Assembly: GCA_964541375.1 (NCBI GenBank)
Contig: CAZIPT010000001.1
Span: 1 to 64,000, forward strand
Source of the DNA: JBAXEO01 sp964541375
Lineage (GTDB): Bacteria; Actinomycetota; Coriobacteriia; Anaerosomatales; JAAXUF01
Length of the DNA: 64,000 nt
Direction: 5' to 3'
Below the pieces are notes generated by a model that was given only the letters and a program-made list of their open reading frames with translations, was not told the DNA's origin and searched no databases. Each line of letters opens with the position of its first letter. Position 1 is the first letter of the stretch. A program made the position numbers and the translations under genes. Below, in pieces: positions 44,971 to 54,390 of the stretch.

Positions 44971-46485
44971 TCAGCGCACGCGGAACGACTTGGTGCCGCT
45001 GGTGGAAGCCTGGTACGTCGTGAGCCCGTCCACGCTACCCGAGTACGTGGCGAAGGCGCGCCAGCTGCCTTTGTATTTGGGCTTGAAGCTGTAGATGTAG
45101 GTTGCCCCGCTGACGGCCACGGTCTTCGATCCGGCCGACCTCCACTTTCTGCCGACCTTGCGTTCCAGCATGATCTTCACCGTGCCGGGTCCACCCGGAG
45201 ACACACGGCCGCTCAAGCGTATCGTGCGCTTGCGCTTGACGCTCGACGGACCGACGACGGACGTGACCGTGGCGTAGGTGACCGGGGCGTTCGTCGCCGG
45301 AGCCACGAAGGTCGCCGTACTGGTGGCTGTGCCGCCAATAGCTGTGACAGTGATGCTGCCCGTAGTCACCCCGGCCGGAACCTTCGCGGTGATCTGTGTC
45401 GTGGAGTCAACCGAGTACACGTTGGCCGCGACGCCGTTGAACCTCAGCGCCGAGACGCTCGTGAAGCCGGTGCCGGTAATCGTGACCTGCGTACCCACCC
45501 CACCCGATTTCGGCGTGAAACCGATGACCGTCGGCGCGAAGGCATACACCTTCACGCGGTTGTTGAACGTGTCGGCGATGAACAGGTCGCCCGCCGAGTC
45601 GACAACGATGCCGCCCGGCTGGAAGAAGTCCTCGACCCCGCCCGCTGCGGTGGTGGTGCCCCAAGAGCCCTTGAAGGCCCCCGTCGCGTCGAACTTCTGG
45701 ACCCGGTTGTTCTCTTCCTCGGTCACGTACATGTTGCCGGCGGTGTCCACCGCAACGTCCCACGGCGCCTTGAGTTGCCCGGGCTCCGAGCCATACGACG
45801 CGAGAGCCAGCAGCTCGGTACCGCTCGGCGAAAGCTTGACGATCCGGTTGTTGCCCTTGGCCGCGACGTAGATGTTGCCGTCGGCGTCGACCGTGAGCCC
45901 GGTGGCGTAGTTCAGGCCGTAGAAGGCCTGTACGAAGACACCGTTCCTCGTGAACTTCTGGACGCGGTTGTTCCAAATCTCGGTGACGTACACGTTGCCG
46001 GCCGAGTCGACAGCTACGTCGCTGGGATAGTTGAACAGCCCCTCCACAGCGCTCGAAGTCGGACCGCCCCACGTGCCGAGCAGCTCACCCGAGGAGCTGA
46101 ACTTCTTGATGCGGTGGTTCGCGCCGTCGGCCACGTAGACGGTGCTGGTTCCGTCGACCGCGACCCCCATCGGGAAGTTCATCTGAACGCCCGTCCCGGA
46201 CCCCAACGTGCCCCATGTCGCCAGGAGACTGCCGGTGGGGGTGTACTTCTTGATCCGGTGATTGTAGGTGTCCGCAACGTAGATCACGTTGTTGGGATCG
46301 ACCGCGACTCCACTCGGATTCCCCAACTGATCGGCGCCGCTCCCGAACGTCCCCGTGCCGAGCTGAAAGGCGAACGGCGGATCGGTAGCCGCATACGCGG
46401 CTGATGCCACTCCCATGAAGAGCGCGATGGCCACGACGGTCATAGAGCAGATACGACGCAACGTGCCGGACACGACGACACTCAT
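44971..46485 (-). CDS. Exported NHL-repeat protein with IPT/TIG domain and C-terminal Ig-like module
   Basis: A 504-aa exported protein. The signal peptide is residues 1-33 (MTVVAIALFMGVASAAYAA). Six NHL repeats form a propeller (NPSGVAVDPNNVIYVADTYN, NFPMGVAVDGTSTVYVADG, NYPSDVAVDSAGNVYVTEIW, PWDVAVDTAGNMYVTEEENN and others). An IPT/TIG Ig-like domain (IGFTPKSGGVGTQVTITGTG) and a final beta module follow: IMLERKVGRKWRSAGSKTVA, then FKPKYKGSWRAFATYSGS. That last module closely resembles the end of the 1457-aa protein at 3045. The ATG follows GGGGAAG. Surface or secreted; ligand unknown. Confidence 0.88.
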   Translation of the reverse strand: MSVVVSGTLRRICSMTVVAIALFMGVASAAYAATDPPFAFQLGTGTFGSGADQLGNPSGVAVDPNNVIYVADTYNHRIKKYTPTGSLLATWGTLGSGTGVQMNFPMGVAVDGTSTVYVADGANHRIKKFSSSGELLGTWGGPTSSAVEGLFNYPSDVAVDSAGNVYVTEIWNNRVQKFTRNGVFVQAFYGLNYATGLTVDADGNIYVAAKGNNRIVKLSPSGTELLALASYGSEPGQLKAPWDVAVDTAGNMYVTEEENNRVQKFDATGAFKGSWGTTTAAGGVEDFFQPGGIVVDSAGDLFIADTFNNRVKVYAFAPTVIGFTPKSGGVGTQVTITGTGFTSVSALRFNGVAANVYSVDSTTQITAKVPAGVTTGSITVTAIGGTATSTATFVAPATNAPVTYATVTSVVGPSSVKRKRTIRLSGRVSPGGPGTVKIMLERKVGRKWRSAGSKTVAVSGATYIYSFKPKYKGSWRAFATYSGSVDGLTTYQASTSGTKSFRVR

Positions 46486-46798
46486 GTGACTTCCCCTCGT
46501 CCAAGAATCATCGGCCAGCGCGGCTCGCCGGATAGCGTGTGGAGGGGAGCGAACCGTGTGCCGAGCAAGGCCACCGCTCGGTACCTGAAGAAGCCTGCTG
46601 AGGGCACAGCTGACTACGCCAAAAGCGAAGGCCCCGAGCGTACGCTCGGGGCCTTCGGCGTGACCGTGAGTCCGAGTCCATCGGCGCACATCGCGGCCGT
46701 CCTCCAGTAGCATGGCGCGACACCCGCGCTCAGGTCCCGTATCGACTGCCCGGCGCCTTCCGACCTTCCTCTTCTCGCTGCGCCCTTCGCTGAAGCGA
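46486..46798. other. Gene-free interval, 313 bases
   Basis: This is the interval between the NHL protein and the end of the agmatine operon, both on the minus strand. It holds the terminator at 46627-46656 and the upstream region of the NHL gene (46486 to about 46620). I saw no convincing promoter box or RNA gene. Confidence 0.5.
46627..46656 (-). terminator. Terminator of the agmatine operon
   Basis: GAAGGCCCCGAGCG and CGCTCGGGGCCTTC are perfect complements around TA, so the stem is about 12 bp with a tight loop. On the minus strand it is followed by GCTTTTGG. It lies 142 bases after the last gene of the operon and before the NHL gene. Confidence 0.75.
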
Positions 46799-48244
46799 CT
46801 ACTCAACTTCCCGAGCGGCGACCGCCCGTTTCCGGGCGAACCACAGCCCTGTGCCCACACATATCGCACTCCCGCCCATCGTCACAGCCCAGTAGAGCTC
46901 CTTGGGCGTGCCCTTGGGCACGGCGTAGAAGAACAGGAAGAGCGCAGTGGCTACCGTGACCTCACACAACACTGCAGCAATCACGATCCCCCACCGGCCG
47001 CCGGGCACCCGGTACGGCCTTGGCCGCTCGGCATGCGTACGCCGCAACACCAGTGCGGCAGGGAACATGAGGAGGTACGGCAACAAGAATACGCAGCTCG
47101 ACAGCGCGAAGATCGTCCAGAAGACACTCTCTTCCGTGGCGAAGAGCGCGTAGTTGAGCACCGTGACGCTGCCGCCGATGACCGCCATGAGCATCGCCGA
47201 GAACCACGGCGTCGCCCAGCGTGATTCTTTGCCGAACGCCGGCGGCACAGCATCGTCGCGGCTTGCTGCCGCAATCGCGTGGTTCGCACCCATCGACCAC
47301 GTCGCCATCGTGCCGAAGAGTGCGTAGATGAGCACCACGATTGCGAGGTAGAAGGGCCAGCCAAGTCCCCCGAGAGCGCTCTGGAAGACCAGAGCCAGGG
47401 CGTCGGATATGCCGGTCACGATACTGATGTCTTTGAGCGGCACGCATGCAAGGATGCCGAAGGTCGCGAACATGTACACGCACAGGATGATCACGCCTGC
47501 GAACCCGACCATCTTCGGCACGTCGCGTTTGGGGTTCTCTATTTCATCTCCGGCGGAACTCATCAGCTCGAAGCCCATCAGGCTGAATATGACAACAGGC
47601 AGGTACGTGAGGTCCTGTTGGAGCGACGGCACCCATTGCGAGGGAGCGAACGAGTTCGCGACCCCGTGCGTCGCTGCGTAGCTCGCGCCCCCGAGCCCCA
47701 AGAACAGCAGGAGCGCCGTCTTGAGCGCCGCACTGGTATCGGGCACCCACTTGCTGAGCCGCATTGGCGCAATGCCCACAGCAGCCATGGTCGCGAGCAG
47801 GAAGAGCACGATACCGACTTCGACTGGCCTGGGCATGTCGGGCCACCAAACTGACCGGACGATGCCCGCTATCAGCACGAACACACTCGGCGCCCAGAAG
47901 GCAACGTTCACCCAGTACAACCATGAGGTGACCGTCGCCCAGCGCGATCCGAAGGCCTCACGCACCCACACGTAGATGCCGCCTTCGTCGGGCCATGCCG
48001 ACCCCAGCTCCGCCGTCACGAGGCCGTACGGCAGGAAGAAGAAGACCCCGGCGACTAGCCAGAGGGTGAGACCCGCCACTCCGAGTGCGGCCGATGAGGC
48101 GACCGTGTCGGCGACGAGTATCGCCGAGACACTGAAGAGCACCATTGACGCGAGCCCAAAGGCTCGCCTCTGAGCGGGTTGAGCGGATGTGGCGGGGCCG
48201 CCCCCCGGGGGAGCGGCCCCGTTCAATTCCAGTGGCTCACTCAT
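46799..48244 (-). CDS. APC-superfamily amino acid/amine antiporter (second of the agmatine operon)
   Basis: A 481-aa permease with about twelve helices. Conserved APC pieces are GLASMVLFSVSAILVADTVA, LVTAELGSAWPDEGGIYVWV and VVIFSLMGFELMSSAGDEIE followed by NPKRDVPKMV. It is clearly a paralogue of the permease at 49380 (EAF, ALGV, YWVNVAFWAPSVFVL shared). In agmatine deiminase operons such a carrier exchanges external agmatine for putrescine. The presence of two suggests different substrates, for example putrescine export or another amino acid. It is the last operon gene, 44 bases after aguA, with GAGGAG before the ATG. Confidence 0.85.
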   Translation of the reverse strand: MSEPLELNGAAPPGGGPATSAQPAQRRAFGLASMVLFSVSAILVADTVASSAALGVAGLTLWLVAGVFFFLPYGLVTAELGSAWPDEGGIYVWVREAFGSRWATVTSWLYWVNVAFWAPSVFVLIAGIVRSVWWPDMPRPVEVGIVLFLLATMAAVGIAPMRLSKWVPDTSAALKTALLLFLGLGGASYAATHGVANSFAPSQWVPSLQQDLTYLPVVIFSLMGFELMSSAGDEIENPKRDVPKMVGFAGVIILCVYMFATFGILACVPLKDISIVTGISDALALVFQSALGGLGWPFYLAIVVLIYALFGTMATWSMGANHAIAAASRDDAVPPAFGKESRWATPWFSAMLMAVIGGSVTVLNYALFATEESVFWTIFALSSCVFLLPYLLMFPAALVLRRTHAERPRPYRVPGGRWGIVIAAVLCEVTVATALFLFFYAVPKGTPKELYWAVTMGGSAICVGTGLWFARKRAVAAREVE

Positions 48245-48288
48245 ACGCGCGGCTCCTCATGAGCTGTCGGCGATTGCTGGATACAGTT

Positions 48289-49383
48289 CTAGCCGCGCGG
48301 CTGCTGCTGTGTGATGCAGTGGATGTTGCCTCCGCCAAGCACGATCTCGCGCCCTGCGAACCCCACGACCTCCCGGTCCGGGAAGAGTTCGCGGAGCTTA
48401 GCGAGGGCAGGCTCGTCATACGCGTCGCCGAACATCGGCACGAGCAGCCCTCCGTTGCACAAGTAGAAGTTGATGTAGGAAGCGGGTATCTCGTCTCCCT
48501 CTTCGCGAGGAATGGTTCCCTCGACCGCGTCAACGCCGGCAACCTCTTTGGCCGTGTAGGTGAGCGTCGCTGGCATCGGCATAGTGTGGACTTCGAGCGC
48601 ACGCCCCTTCGCATCCGTGGAGTTGCGCAGGATCTCGAGGTTCTCGGCGAGCACCTCGTGGCGCCAGTCACTTTCGTCACCCGTGAAGCCCGCGAGCACC
48701 ACGCCAGGCCGCACGAAGCAGGCGACGTCGTCCACGTGTCCGTTGGTCTCCTCGGCGTCAATGCCACGCTTCAGCCAAATGACCTTCTCGACGCCGAGGT
48801 AGTCGCGCAAGTGCGCTTCGATCTGCTCGCGCGAGAGATCCGGGTTCCGGCCGGGACTGAGCAAGCACTGTTCGGTGGTGATGACCGTGCCCTCGCCATC
48901 GACGTGGATCGAGCCGCCCTCCATCACGAGCGGGGCGCGGTAGCGGTCGATCCCGGCGATCTCAGCCATCTTGCGCGGCACGAGCTCGTCCTGGTCCCAT
49001 GGGAAGTAGAGGCCATCGTAGAGACCGCCCCAGGCGTTGAAGTGCCAGTGGACCATGCGGACGTCGCCCTTGTCGTTCACGACGAAAGACGGGCCGATGT
49101 CGCGCATCCACGAGTCGTTGTTGGTCATCTCGACCACGCGGATCTGCTCGGGCAGCATCGCGCGAGCGTTCTCCCACTGGTCGGGATTCGCGCCGACAAA
49201 GACCTGCTCGAAGCGTGAAAGGGCACTCGCGGCCTCGACCCACGCCTGCTGGGCAGGCTTGGCGCCGTTGCGCCAGTTGTCATTGCGCTGGGGCCACAGC
49301 ATCCACGTCGCTGAGTGTGGTTCCCATTCACCGGGCATCCGGTATCCGTCCGCCCGCGGTGTGCTGTCTATGGTCGTGCTCAT
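48289..49383 (-). CDS. aguA: Agmatine deiminase
   Basis: A 364-aa enzyme of the pentein/PPAD fold that hydrolyses agmatine to N-carbamoylputrescine and ammonia. Landmarks: GEWEPHSATWMLWPQRNDNW, NDSWMRDIGPSFVVNDKGDV, MEGGSIHVDGEGTVITTEQC, ETNGHVDDVACFVRPG and the catalytic-Cys end IVLGGGNIHCITQQQPRG. Asp, His and Cys of the active site are all visible. Length is normal for the family. The ATG overlaps the permease stop (ATGA, 49380-49383). The next steps, carbamoyl transfer and carbamate kinase, are encoded upstream in the same operon. Confidence 0.95.
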   Translation of the reverse strand: MSTTIDSTPRADGYRMPGEWEPHSATWMLWPQRNDNWRNGAKPAQQAWVEAASALSRFEQVFVGANPDQWENARAMLPEQIRVVEMTNNDSWMRDIGPSFVVNDKGDVRMVHWHFNAWGGLYDGLYFPWDQDELVPRKMAEIAGIDRYRAPLVMEGGSIHVDGEGTVITTEQCLLSPGRNPDLSREQIEAHLRDYLGVEKVIWLKRGIDAEETNGHVDDVACFVRPGVVLAGFTGDESDWRHEVLAENLEILRNSTDAKGRALEVHTMPMPATLTYTAKEVAGVDAVEGTIPREEGDEIPASYINFYLCNGGLLVPMFGDAYDEPALAKLRELFPDREVVGFAGREIVLGGGNIHCITQQQPRG

Positions 49384-50795
49384 GACGACGCAACTCCCTT
49401 CGCGCCCTTGCGCCTAGCTTGGAAGTAGAGCCAGAACCCCACGATCACCGAGATGATCGTGCCCCCAACCGTGATGATGTAGAACGGAACGAGCGGGGTG
49501 TCTGGCGGCGGCGCTATGAAGAACAGCAATAGGGTGCCGAGGATCCCGATCTCGCACAGAACTGCCCACACCATCGCGCCTGTGTCACCCAAGGGAACCT
49601 TGTAGGGCCGCGGCTGATCGGGGTACTTGCGGCGCAGCACGACGAGGCTCGGGAACATCAGAATGTAGGGCAACAGGAATACGACAGAGGACACCGTGAA
49701 GATCGACCAGAAGATGCCGTCGTTGTTGCCGAACAGTCCGTACGTCGCGATCGTCAGCACCGTAGCGATGCCCCCCATGAGGTAGAACGCGTAGTCCGGC
49801 GTGTCGTTCTTGGGGTGCCGGTGCCCGAAGATGCCGGGCGCGGTCTCGTCCATACCGGTGGCGGCAAGCGACTCGTTCGCGCCAATCGACCACGTCACCA
49901 TGTTGCCGAAGAACGAGAAGAGCAGCCCCAAGGTGGCGATGATGAATGCAGGGCCCGCCACGGCTCCAAGCACCGAGTCGAACATCGGCCTGAGCGCGTC
50001 GACGATTCCGGTTTCGATCTGGATGTCCCCGGCGGGCAAGGCCGCCAGGATGCCGAACGTGGCGAACATGTACAGGAACAGGATCATGGCGCCACCCGCG
50101 TAGATCATCTTGGGGATGTCACGCTTCGGGTCCTCGATCGAATCACCCAGTGAACTCATGAGCTCGAAGCCCATGAGGCTGTAGACCACTACCGGCAAGT
50201 ACGCCACTGCGTCGAAAGTGAACACCGGCTTCCACGCCGAGAGGGCAAAGGAGTTGGCGACGTTCCCGGTCTTGAAGATGTAGGCGACTCCGGCGAGGCC
50301 CAGCACCACGAAGATCACGATCTTGACTGCCGCCGAGGAGCTCGGAATCCACTTGGAGTACTTCATCGGCATCACGCCGACGAACACCATCATCCAGATG
50401 AGCGCGATGACGGCCAGGGCCTGCCCCCACAGTGGCAAGGTGATCCCGAAGGCCGCCTCGGCCGACAGGAGAAACAGCACGAACACGCTGGGAGCCCAAA
50501 GCGCCACATTGACCCAGTACAGCCAGGCTGTGACGGTGCCCCACATAGGCCCGAAGGCCTCCCGAACCCACACATAGATACCGCCATCGTCAGGCCATGC
50601 GGCGCCGAGTTCGGCGGTCACGAATCCGTACGGCACAAAGAAGAAGACGCCCAGGAGCAGCCAGAACGTGAGTCCCTGGACACCCAAGGCGGCTGACGAA
50701 CCAACCGTATCGGCAACGAGAATCGCGGAAACGGCAAAAAGGACCATCGACAGAAGCCCAAACACCTTCTTCTTGGGCTTTGTGACATCGGACAT
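49380..50795 (-). CDS. APC-superfamily agmatine/putrescine-type antiporter
   Basis: A 471-aa permease with about twelve helices: GLLSMVLFAVSAILVADTVG, TAELGAAWPDDGGIYVWVRE, VVVYSLMGFELMSSLGDSIE, DPKRDIPKMIYAGGAMILFL. It is of the glutamate:GABA/agmatine:putrescine antiporter type. Its place between ptcA and aguA, overlapping aguA by four bases, makes it the best candidate for agmatine uptake coupled to putrescine release (AguD role). ATG 50795 follows GGGAG. Transport specificity is inferred from context. Confidence 0.87.
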   Translation of the reverse strand: MSDVTKPKKKVFGLLSMVLFAVSAILVADTVGSSAALGVQGLTFWLLLGVFFFVPYGFVTAELGAAWPDDGGIYVWVREAFGPMWGTVTAWLYWVNVALWAPSVFVLFLLSAEAAFGITLPLWGQALAVIALIWMMVFVGVMPMKYSKWIPSSSAAVKIVIFVVLGLAGVAYIFKTGNVANSFALSAWKPVFTFDAVAYLPVVVYSLMGFELMSSLGDSIEDPKRDIPKMIYAGGAMILFLYMFATFGILAALPAGDIQIETGIVDALRPMFDSVLGAVAGPAFIIATLGLLFSFFGNMVTWSIGANESLAATGMDETAPGIFGHRHPKNDTPDYAFYLMGGIATVLTIATYGLFGNNDGIFWSIFTVSSVVFLLPYILMFPSLVVLRRKYPDQPRPYKVPLGDTGAMVWAVLCEIGILGTLLLFFIAPPPDTPLVPFYIITVGGTIISVIVGFWLYFQARRKGAKGVASS

Positions 50796-50824
50796 CTCGG
50801 CTCCCTTCCAGTGCACCTGTGTCG

Positions 50825-51838
50825 CTAGGACAGCAGCGCCTTGCCGATGGGCTGCAGACGCGGATCGGACGGCAGTTCATCGATGCCGATGAGTGCGAGC
50901 ATGAGCGCCTTCTGGAAGTGCATGCGATTCTCGGCCTGCGGGAAGATGATCGAGGCTGCTGAGTCGGCGACCTCGTCGGTGACCTCCTCGCCGCGCGCGG
51001 CGGGCAGACAGTGCATGAACTTCGCGCCCGGCTTGGCCTTGGCCATGAGGGCGGCATTGACCTGGAACGGGGTGAACACTCGGATCCGCTCTTCCTTCTC
51101 GGCCTCCTGGCCGGTCCACCACCACTCATCGGTGTAGATGAAGTCGGCCCCCTCGATGGCCTCGAGCGGGTCGTACGTGAGCAGGAACGAGCCGCCACTC
51201 TCGTCGGCGAACTGCTTCGCCTTCTGCTGAAGTTCGGGGGCAACCTCATATCCCTTGGCGTTGCCGATGCGGACGTTGAGTCCGAGCTTGGTCAGCGTCG
51301 TGGACAGCGAGTTGCAGGGATGCGCCGCGTCGCCGAGGTAGGCGAAGGTGACGCCCTCGAGCTTGCCGGCGTGCTCATAGATGGTGAGCGCGTCACTCAT
51401 CGACTGCGCGGGGTGCCGGTCGCCGTCCATGCCGTTGATGACCGGGACCGTTGCGTGCTTCGCCAGTTCGTTGACCGTCTCGTTCTTGACCGATCGCATC
51501 TCGATCGCGTCGTTGAAGCGCGAGAGCACGGCCGCAGTGTCACCTATTGTCTCGCGCCCCGGGAGGTGAATCTCACCGGGCCGCAGGTAGAGAGCGTTGC
51601 CTCCCAGCTCGGCGAAACCGTTCTCGAAGCTGACGCGAGTGCGGGTCGATGCAGCCTCGAAGATCATGGCGAGGTGCCGGCCAGGCAGGAACGGCGTCAG
51701 ACGCAGTTCGGAGCGCAGCTTCTTGAGGTGAACGGCGAGTACCAGCATGTCCTCGAGCTCCTTGCGGGAGAAGTCGAGGTCGGTGAGGTAGTTGCGGCCG
51801 CGCAGGTACTTCAGATCCGGTAACGTGCTGACGTCCAT
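50825..51838 (-). CDS. ptcA: Putrescine carbamoyltransferase
   Basis: A 337-aa member of the aspartate/ornithine carbamoyltransferase family. The carbamoyl-phosphate site is STRTRVSFENGFAELGG (STRTR). Features shared with Enterococcus putrescine carbamoyltransferase rather than ornithine carbamoyltransferase are GETIGDT-like GRETIGDTAAVLSR, GADFIYTDEWWWTGQEAEKE with ERIRVFTPFQVN, and KFMHCLPAARGEEVTDEV. It phosphorolyses carbamoylputrescine to putrescine and carbamoyl phosphate. ATG 51838 follows GGGAGG. It lies 89 bases after arcC and 29 before the permease. Ornithine cannot be excluded, but the presence of aguA next door favours putrescine. Confidence 0.88.
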   Translation of the reverse strand: MDVSTLPDLKYLRGRNYLTDLDFSRKELEDMLVLAVHLKKLRSELRLTPFLPGRHLAMIFEAASTRTRVSFENGFAELGGNALYLRPGEIHLPGRETIGDTAAVLSRFNDAIEMRSVKNETVNELAKHATVPVINGMDGDRHPAQSMSDALTIYEHAGKLEGVTFAYLGDAAHPCNSLSTTLTKLGLNVRIGNAKGYEVAPELQQKAKQFADESGGSFLLTYDPLEAIEGADFIYTDEWWWTGQEAEKEERIRVFTPFQVNAALMAKAKPGAKFMHCLPAARGEEVTDEVADSAASIIFPQAENRMHFQKALMLALIGIDELPSDPRLQPIGKALLS

Positions 51839-51927
51839 TAAGAACCTCCCTGCTCCGGCACCGCACTGTGCGGTGCTCACTTCACTACACCGACCACCGC
51901 CGTGGCGCCGGATCTCAACCTCATGGA

Positions 51928-52869
51928 TCAGTCCACGGACTCGCAGTCGGGGACGATGCTCGTGCCTGCCGTCCCGGCGACGATCGCCTCGATGTCTTCA
52001 AGCTTGCCAATGGCGGCGCGATGTCCCGTTGCGCGGACGAACCGCACAGCAGCCTCGACCTTGGGCCCCATCGAACCGGCAGCGAACTCATAACGCGACA
52101 GCTCCTCGGGAGTCGTGCACGTGATGAGTCTCTGCTCCGGCGTTCCCCAGTTCGCGAACACTCCCTCGGCGTCGGTAGCCATGACGAAGAGGTCGGCGCC
52201 TACCTCGCGCGCAAGTAGCTCGCTCGCAAAGTCCTTGTCTATGACGGCCTCGGCCCCCACGAGCGTACGAGTCCCGTCAGGCAAGTACGCCGTCGGTATT
52301 CCGCCGCCGCCGGTGCAGATCACGACGGTCTCAGTCGCGATCAGATCCTTGATCGGAGCGAGTTCGAAGATCTGCTTCGGTTCTGGCGAGGCAACCACAC
52401 GGCGAGGCTTGTCGCCGTCCAGCTTGAAGACCCAGCCCTTCTCGGCAGCGAGCTTCTCGGCGGCCTCCGGCTCATAGAGCGGGCCGACGAACTTCGTCGG
52501 ATCGTCGAATGCGGGGTCTTCCGGATCGACTTCGATCATCGTGAGGATGGTCGCGAGCTGCTTCTCGAACGGCAGCAGGTTACCGAGTTCCTGCTCGATC
52601 ATGTAGCCGATCATGCCCTCGGTCTGCGCGCCGAGAACATCCAGCGGATACGGCTCCACGTGCTCCGCGTATGCAGCTGACTGAAGTGCAAGGAGGCCCA
52701 CTTGGGGGCCGTTACCGTGTGCAAGGACAAGGTTATGCTGCTCGGCTATTGGCGCGAGTGCCTTCGCAGCGATGCGAACGTTGTTGCGCTGCACGTCGGC
52801 AGTCATCGGCTCAGAGCGGCGCAGGAGCGCGTTACCGCCGAGGGCCACGACGATTGTCTTGTCCAGCAT
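51928..52869 (-). CDS. arcC: Carbamate kinase
   Basis: A 313-aa enzyme of the amino acid kinase fold that makes ATP and carbamate from carbamoyl phosphate and ADP. Landmarks: [70 protein letters not shown] and [37 protein letters not shown]. It is the first gene of the agmatine operon and gives its energy step. The ATG has GGGGAAG in front. In Enterococcus this gene is usually last; here it leads. Confidence 0.95.
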   Translation of the reverse strand: MLDKTIVVALGGNALLRRSEPMTADVQRNNVRIAAKALAPIAEQHNLVLAHGNGPQVGLLALQSAAYAEHVEPYPLDVLGAQTEGMIGYMIEQELGNLLPFEKQLATILTMIEVDPEDPAFDDPTKFVGPLYEPEAAEKLAAEKGWVFKLDGDKPRRVVASPEPKQIFELAPIKDLIATETVVICTGGGGIPTAYLPDGTRTLVGAEAVIDKDFASELLAREVGADLFVMATDAEGVFANWGTPEQRLITCTTPEELSRYEFAAGSMGPKVEAAVRFVRATGHRAAIGKLEDIEAIVAGTAGTSIVPDCESVD

Positions 52870-53199
52870 CTGCTTCCCCCATCAGCCGCTCCATACATAG
52901 TGAGTCTGTACCCCCGCCACCCCGCAATCTTCTCTGCGCAGCCGGTCGATCCTGGGGCGCCACGGCTTCTCGGCGCTGAGTCGCTCGACGGCCCCAGATT
53001 CGCACGGGGCCGGCCCTCTACGGCGCTAGCCGAGCATGTCCTGCGATGACTAGATCGGTGGGGATACCTCACGGAGAGCCGCGCGACGCCTCTGAGTGAA
53101 GGCGACGTTGCTGCTCAGTTCCGCAAGAGCTTGCCGTAAGGAGACACCGCGATCCCGGCACCTCTAATGAAGTGACCGGGACCGCGTTTGACCAGCTCG
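52870..53199. other. Gene-free interval upstream of the agmatine operon, 330 bases
   Basis: This interval lies between arcC (minus) and tRNA-Ser (minus). It should carry the operon promoter, but I see no box pair good enough to call; TATGTA near 52900 on the minus strand lacks a -35. One TTCTCGGC octamer lies at 52967-52974. There is no coding frame worth calling. Confidence 0.5.
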
Positions 53200-53292
53200 T
53201 GGCGGAGAGGGAGGGATTCGAACCCTCGTAACGGGGGATACCCGCTAAACAGTTTTCGAGACTGCCGCATTCAACCACTCTGCCACCTCTCC
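53200..53292 (-). tRNA. tRNA-Ser(CGA)
   Basis: A 93-nt class II tRNA including an encoded CCA (TGG at 53200-53202). The acceptor stem GGAGAGG pairs with CCTCTCC, followed by discriminator G. The anticodon loop CTCGAAA between CAGT and ACTG gives CGA. The T-arm carries GGTTCGAATCC and a long variable arm is present, both as expected for serine. Confidence 0.97.
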
Positions 53293-53451
53293 GCGAGGGT
53301 GCAGCACTCCCTACAGCGCGGGAGCGGCAGGTACGGAGTATAGCGAGGTGCGACTGCGCGGGCAACGCGAGCCCAACACGCTCGGCCCGACGCACCGGCC
53401 CGGCTCTACAATGGCAGCATGATGGCGTCGCGCATCTGACAGGAGCCCGCC

Positions 53452-54390
53452 TTGCGAAGTCGTCCGACGAGAACTGGTGCGGCCTGCACGCTCCTGGCGT
53501 TGCTGGTGTGCTCCGCCGTCGTCCTCAATGGTTGCGTCTCGGCGATCGGCCCCGCAGGCACCCTCCCGGCGCAACTCCCGTCGACCGGCACCGTCGAGGC
53601 GCAGGTAGCGACTCCGCCGGCCCCCGCGAAGCCGAAGGTCGCGACCAAGAAGCCCAAGACCCCCAGGCCTTCCTCGGCAGGCACCGGGACTGCGGGGCTC
53701 AGCAACAGCCTTCTCGCCTGGAACTTCCAGCGCAACTCGAAGCACGCGGTGCCGGCGATTCCGTCGGAGGCCCGGCGGCTCGCCAAGCGGTACGGCGCGA
53801 TGTACGTGGGCCCCGACCCCAAGCTCGTCTACCTCACGTTCGACGAAGGCTACGAGAACGGCAACACGCCCAAGATCCTCGACGCGCTCAAACGAAACGA
53901 CGTCCACGCCACCTTCTTTGTCACCGGCGAGTTCTGCCGAGAAGCCCCAAAGCTCTGCCGTCGGATGCTCGCCGAGGGCCACGTGGTCGGCAACCACTCC
54001 AACACGCACCCCTCGATGCCAAGCGTGACGTCGGACCGAAAGCGTTTCGAAGCGCAGTTCAGTAAGACCGATGCGTCATTCAAGAAGGCGACCGGCGAGC
54101 CCATCGCACGCCTCTTCCGGCCCCCGATGGGTGAGTACAGTGCGAAGTCGCTCGCGATGACCGAGCAGCTTGGCTACACCACCGCGTTCTGGAGCTTCGC
54201 GCACGTGGACTACAACGAGAAGAGCCAGCCTCCCGTCTCCACCACGGTCTCGCGCGTGCTTGCAGGCAGCCATCCCGGCGCCATCTACCTGCTCCACGGA
54301 ATGTCGACCAGCGACACCGGCGCGCTCGACGAGATAATCAAGGGGCTGCGCTCGCAGGGCTATCAATTCGGGACGCTCGAGCCGCGCTAG
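53452..54390 (+). CDS. Lipoprotein polysaccharide deacetylase, PdaA-like
   Basis: A 312-aa protein starting at TTG 53452 with ACAGGAG in front. The signal peptide ends in a lipobox (VVLNGC). After a Pro/Lys linker, the NodB homology domain runs from about residue 115: motif 1 VYLTFDEGYENGNTPKIL, HATFFVTGEFC, motif 2 GNHSNTHPSMPSV (HxxxH), motif 3 RLFRPPMGEYS, and the end YLLHGMS. TFDEGYENG is the signature of PdaA, the muramic delta-lactam deacetylase of spore cortex. A non-sporulating host would use it on ordinary peptidoglycan. The 3' end shares CTAG with the convergent membrane gene. Confidence 0.88.
   Translation: MRSRPTRTGAACTLLALLVCSAVVLNGCVSAIGPAGTLPAQLPSTGTVEAQVATPPAPAKPKVATKKPKTPRPSSAGTGTAGLSNSLLAWNFQRNSKHAVPAIPSEARRLAKRYGAMYVGPDPKLVYLTFDEGYENGNTPKILDALKRNDVHATFFVTGEFCREAPKLCRRMLAEGHVVGNHSNTHPSMPSVTSDRKRFEAQFSKTDASFKKATGEPIARLFRPPMGEYSAKSLAMTEQLGYTTAFWSFAHVDYNEKSQPPVSTTVSRVLAGSHPGAIYLLHGMSTSDTGALDEIIKGLRSQGYQFGTLEPR

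Noticed and set aside
53069..53395. Minus-strand open frame across tRNA-Ser
   Set aside because: It runs through a complete tRNA gene and is not a protein gene.
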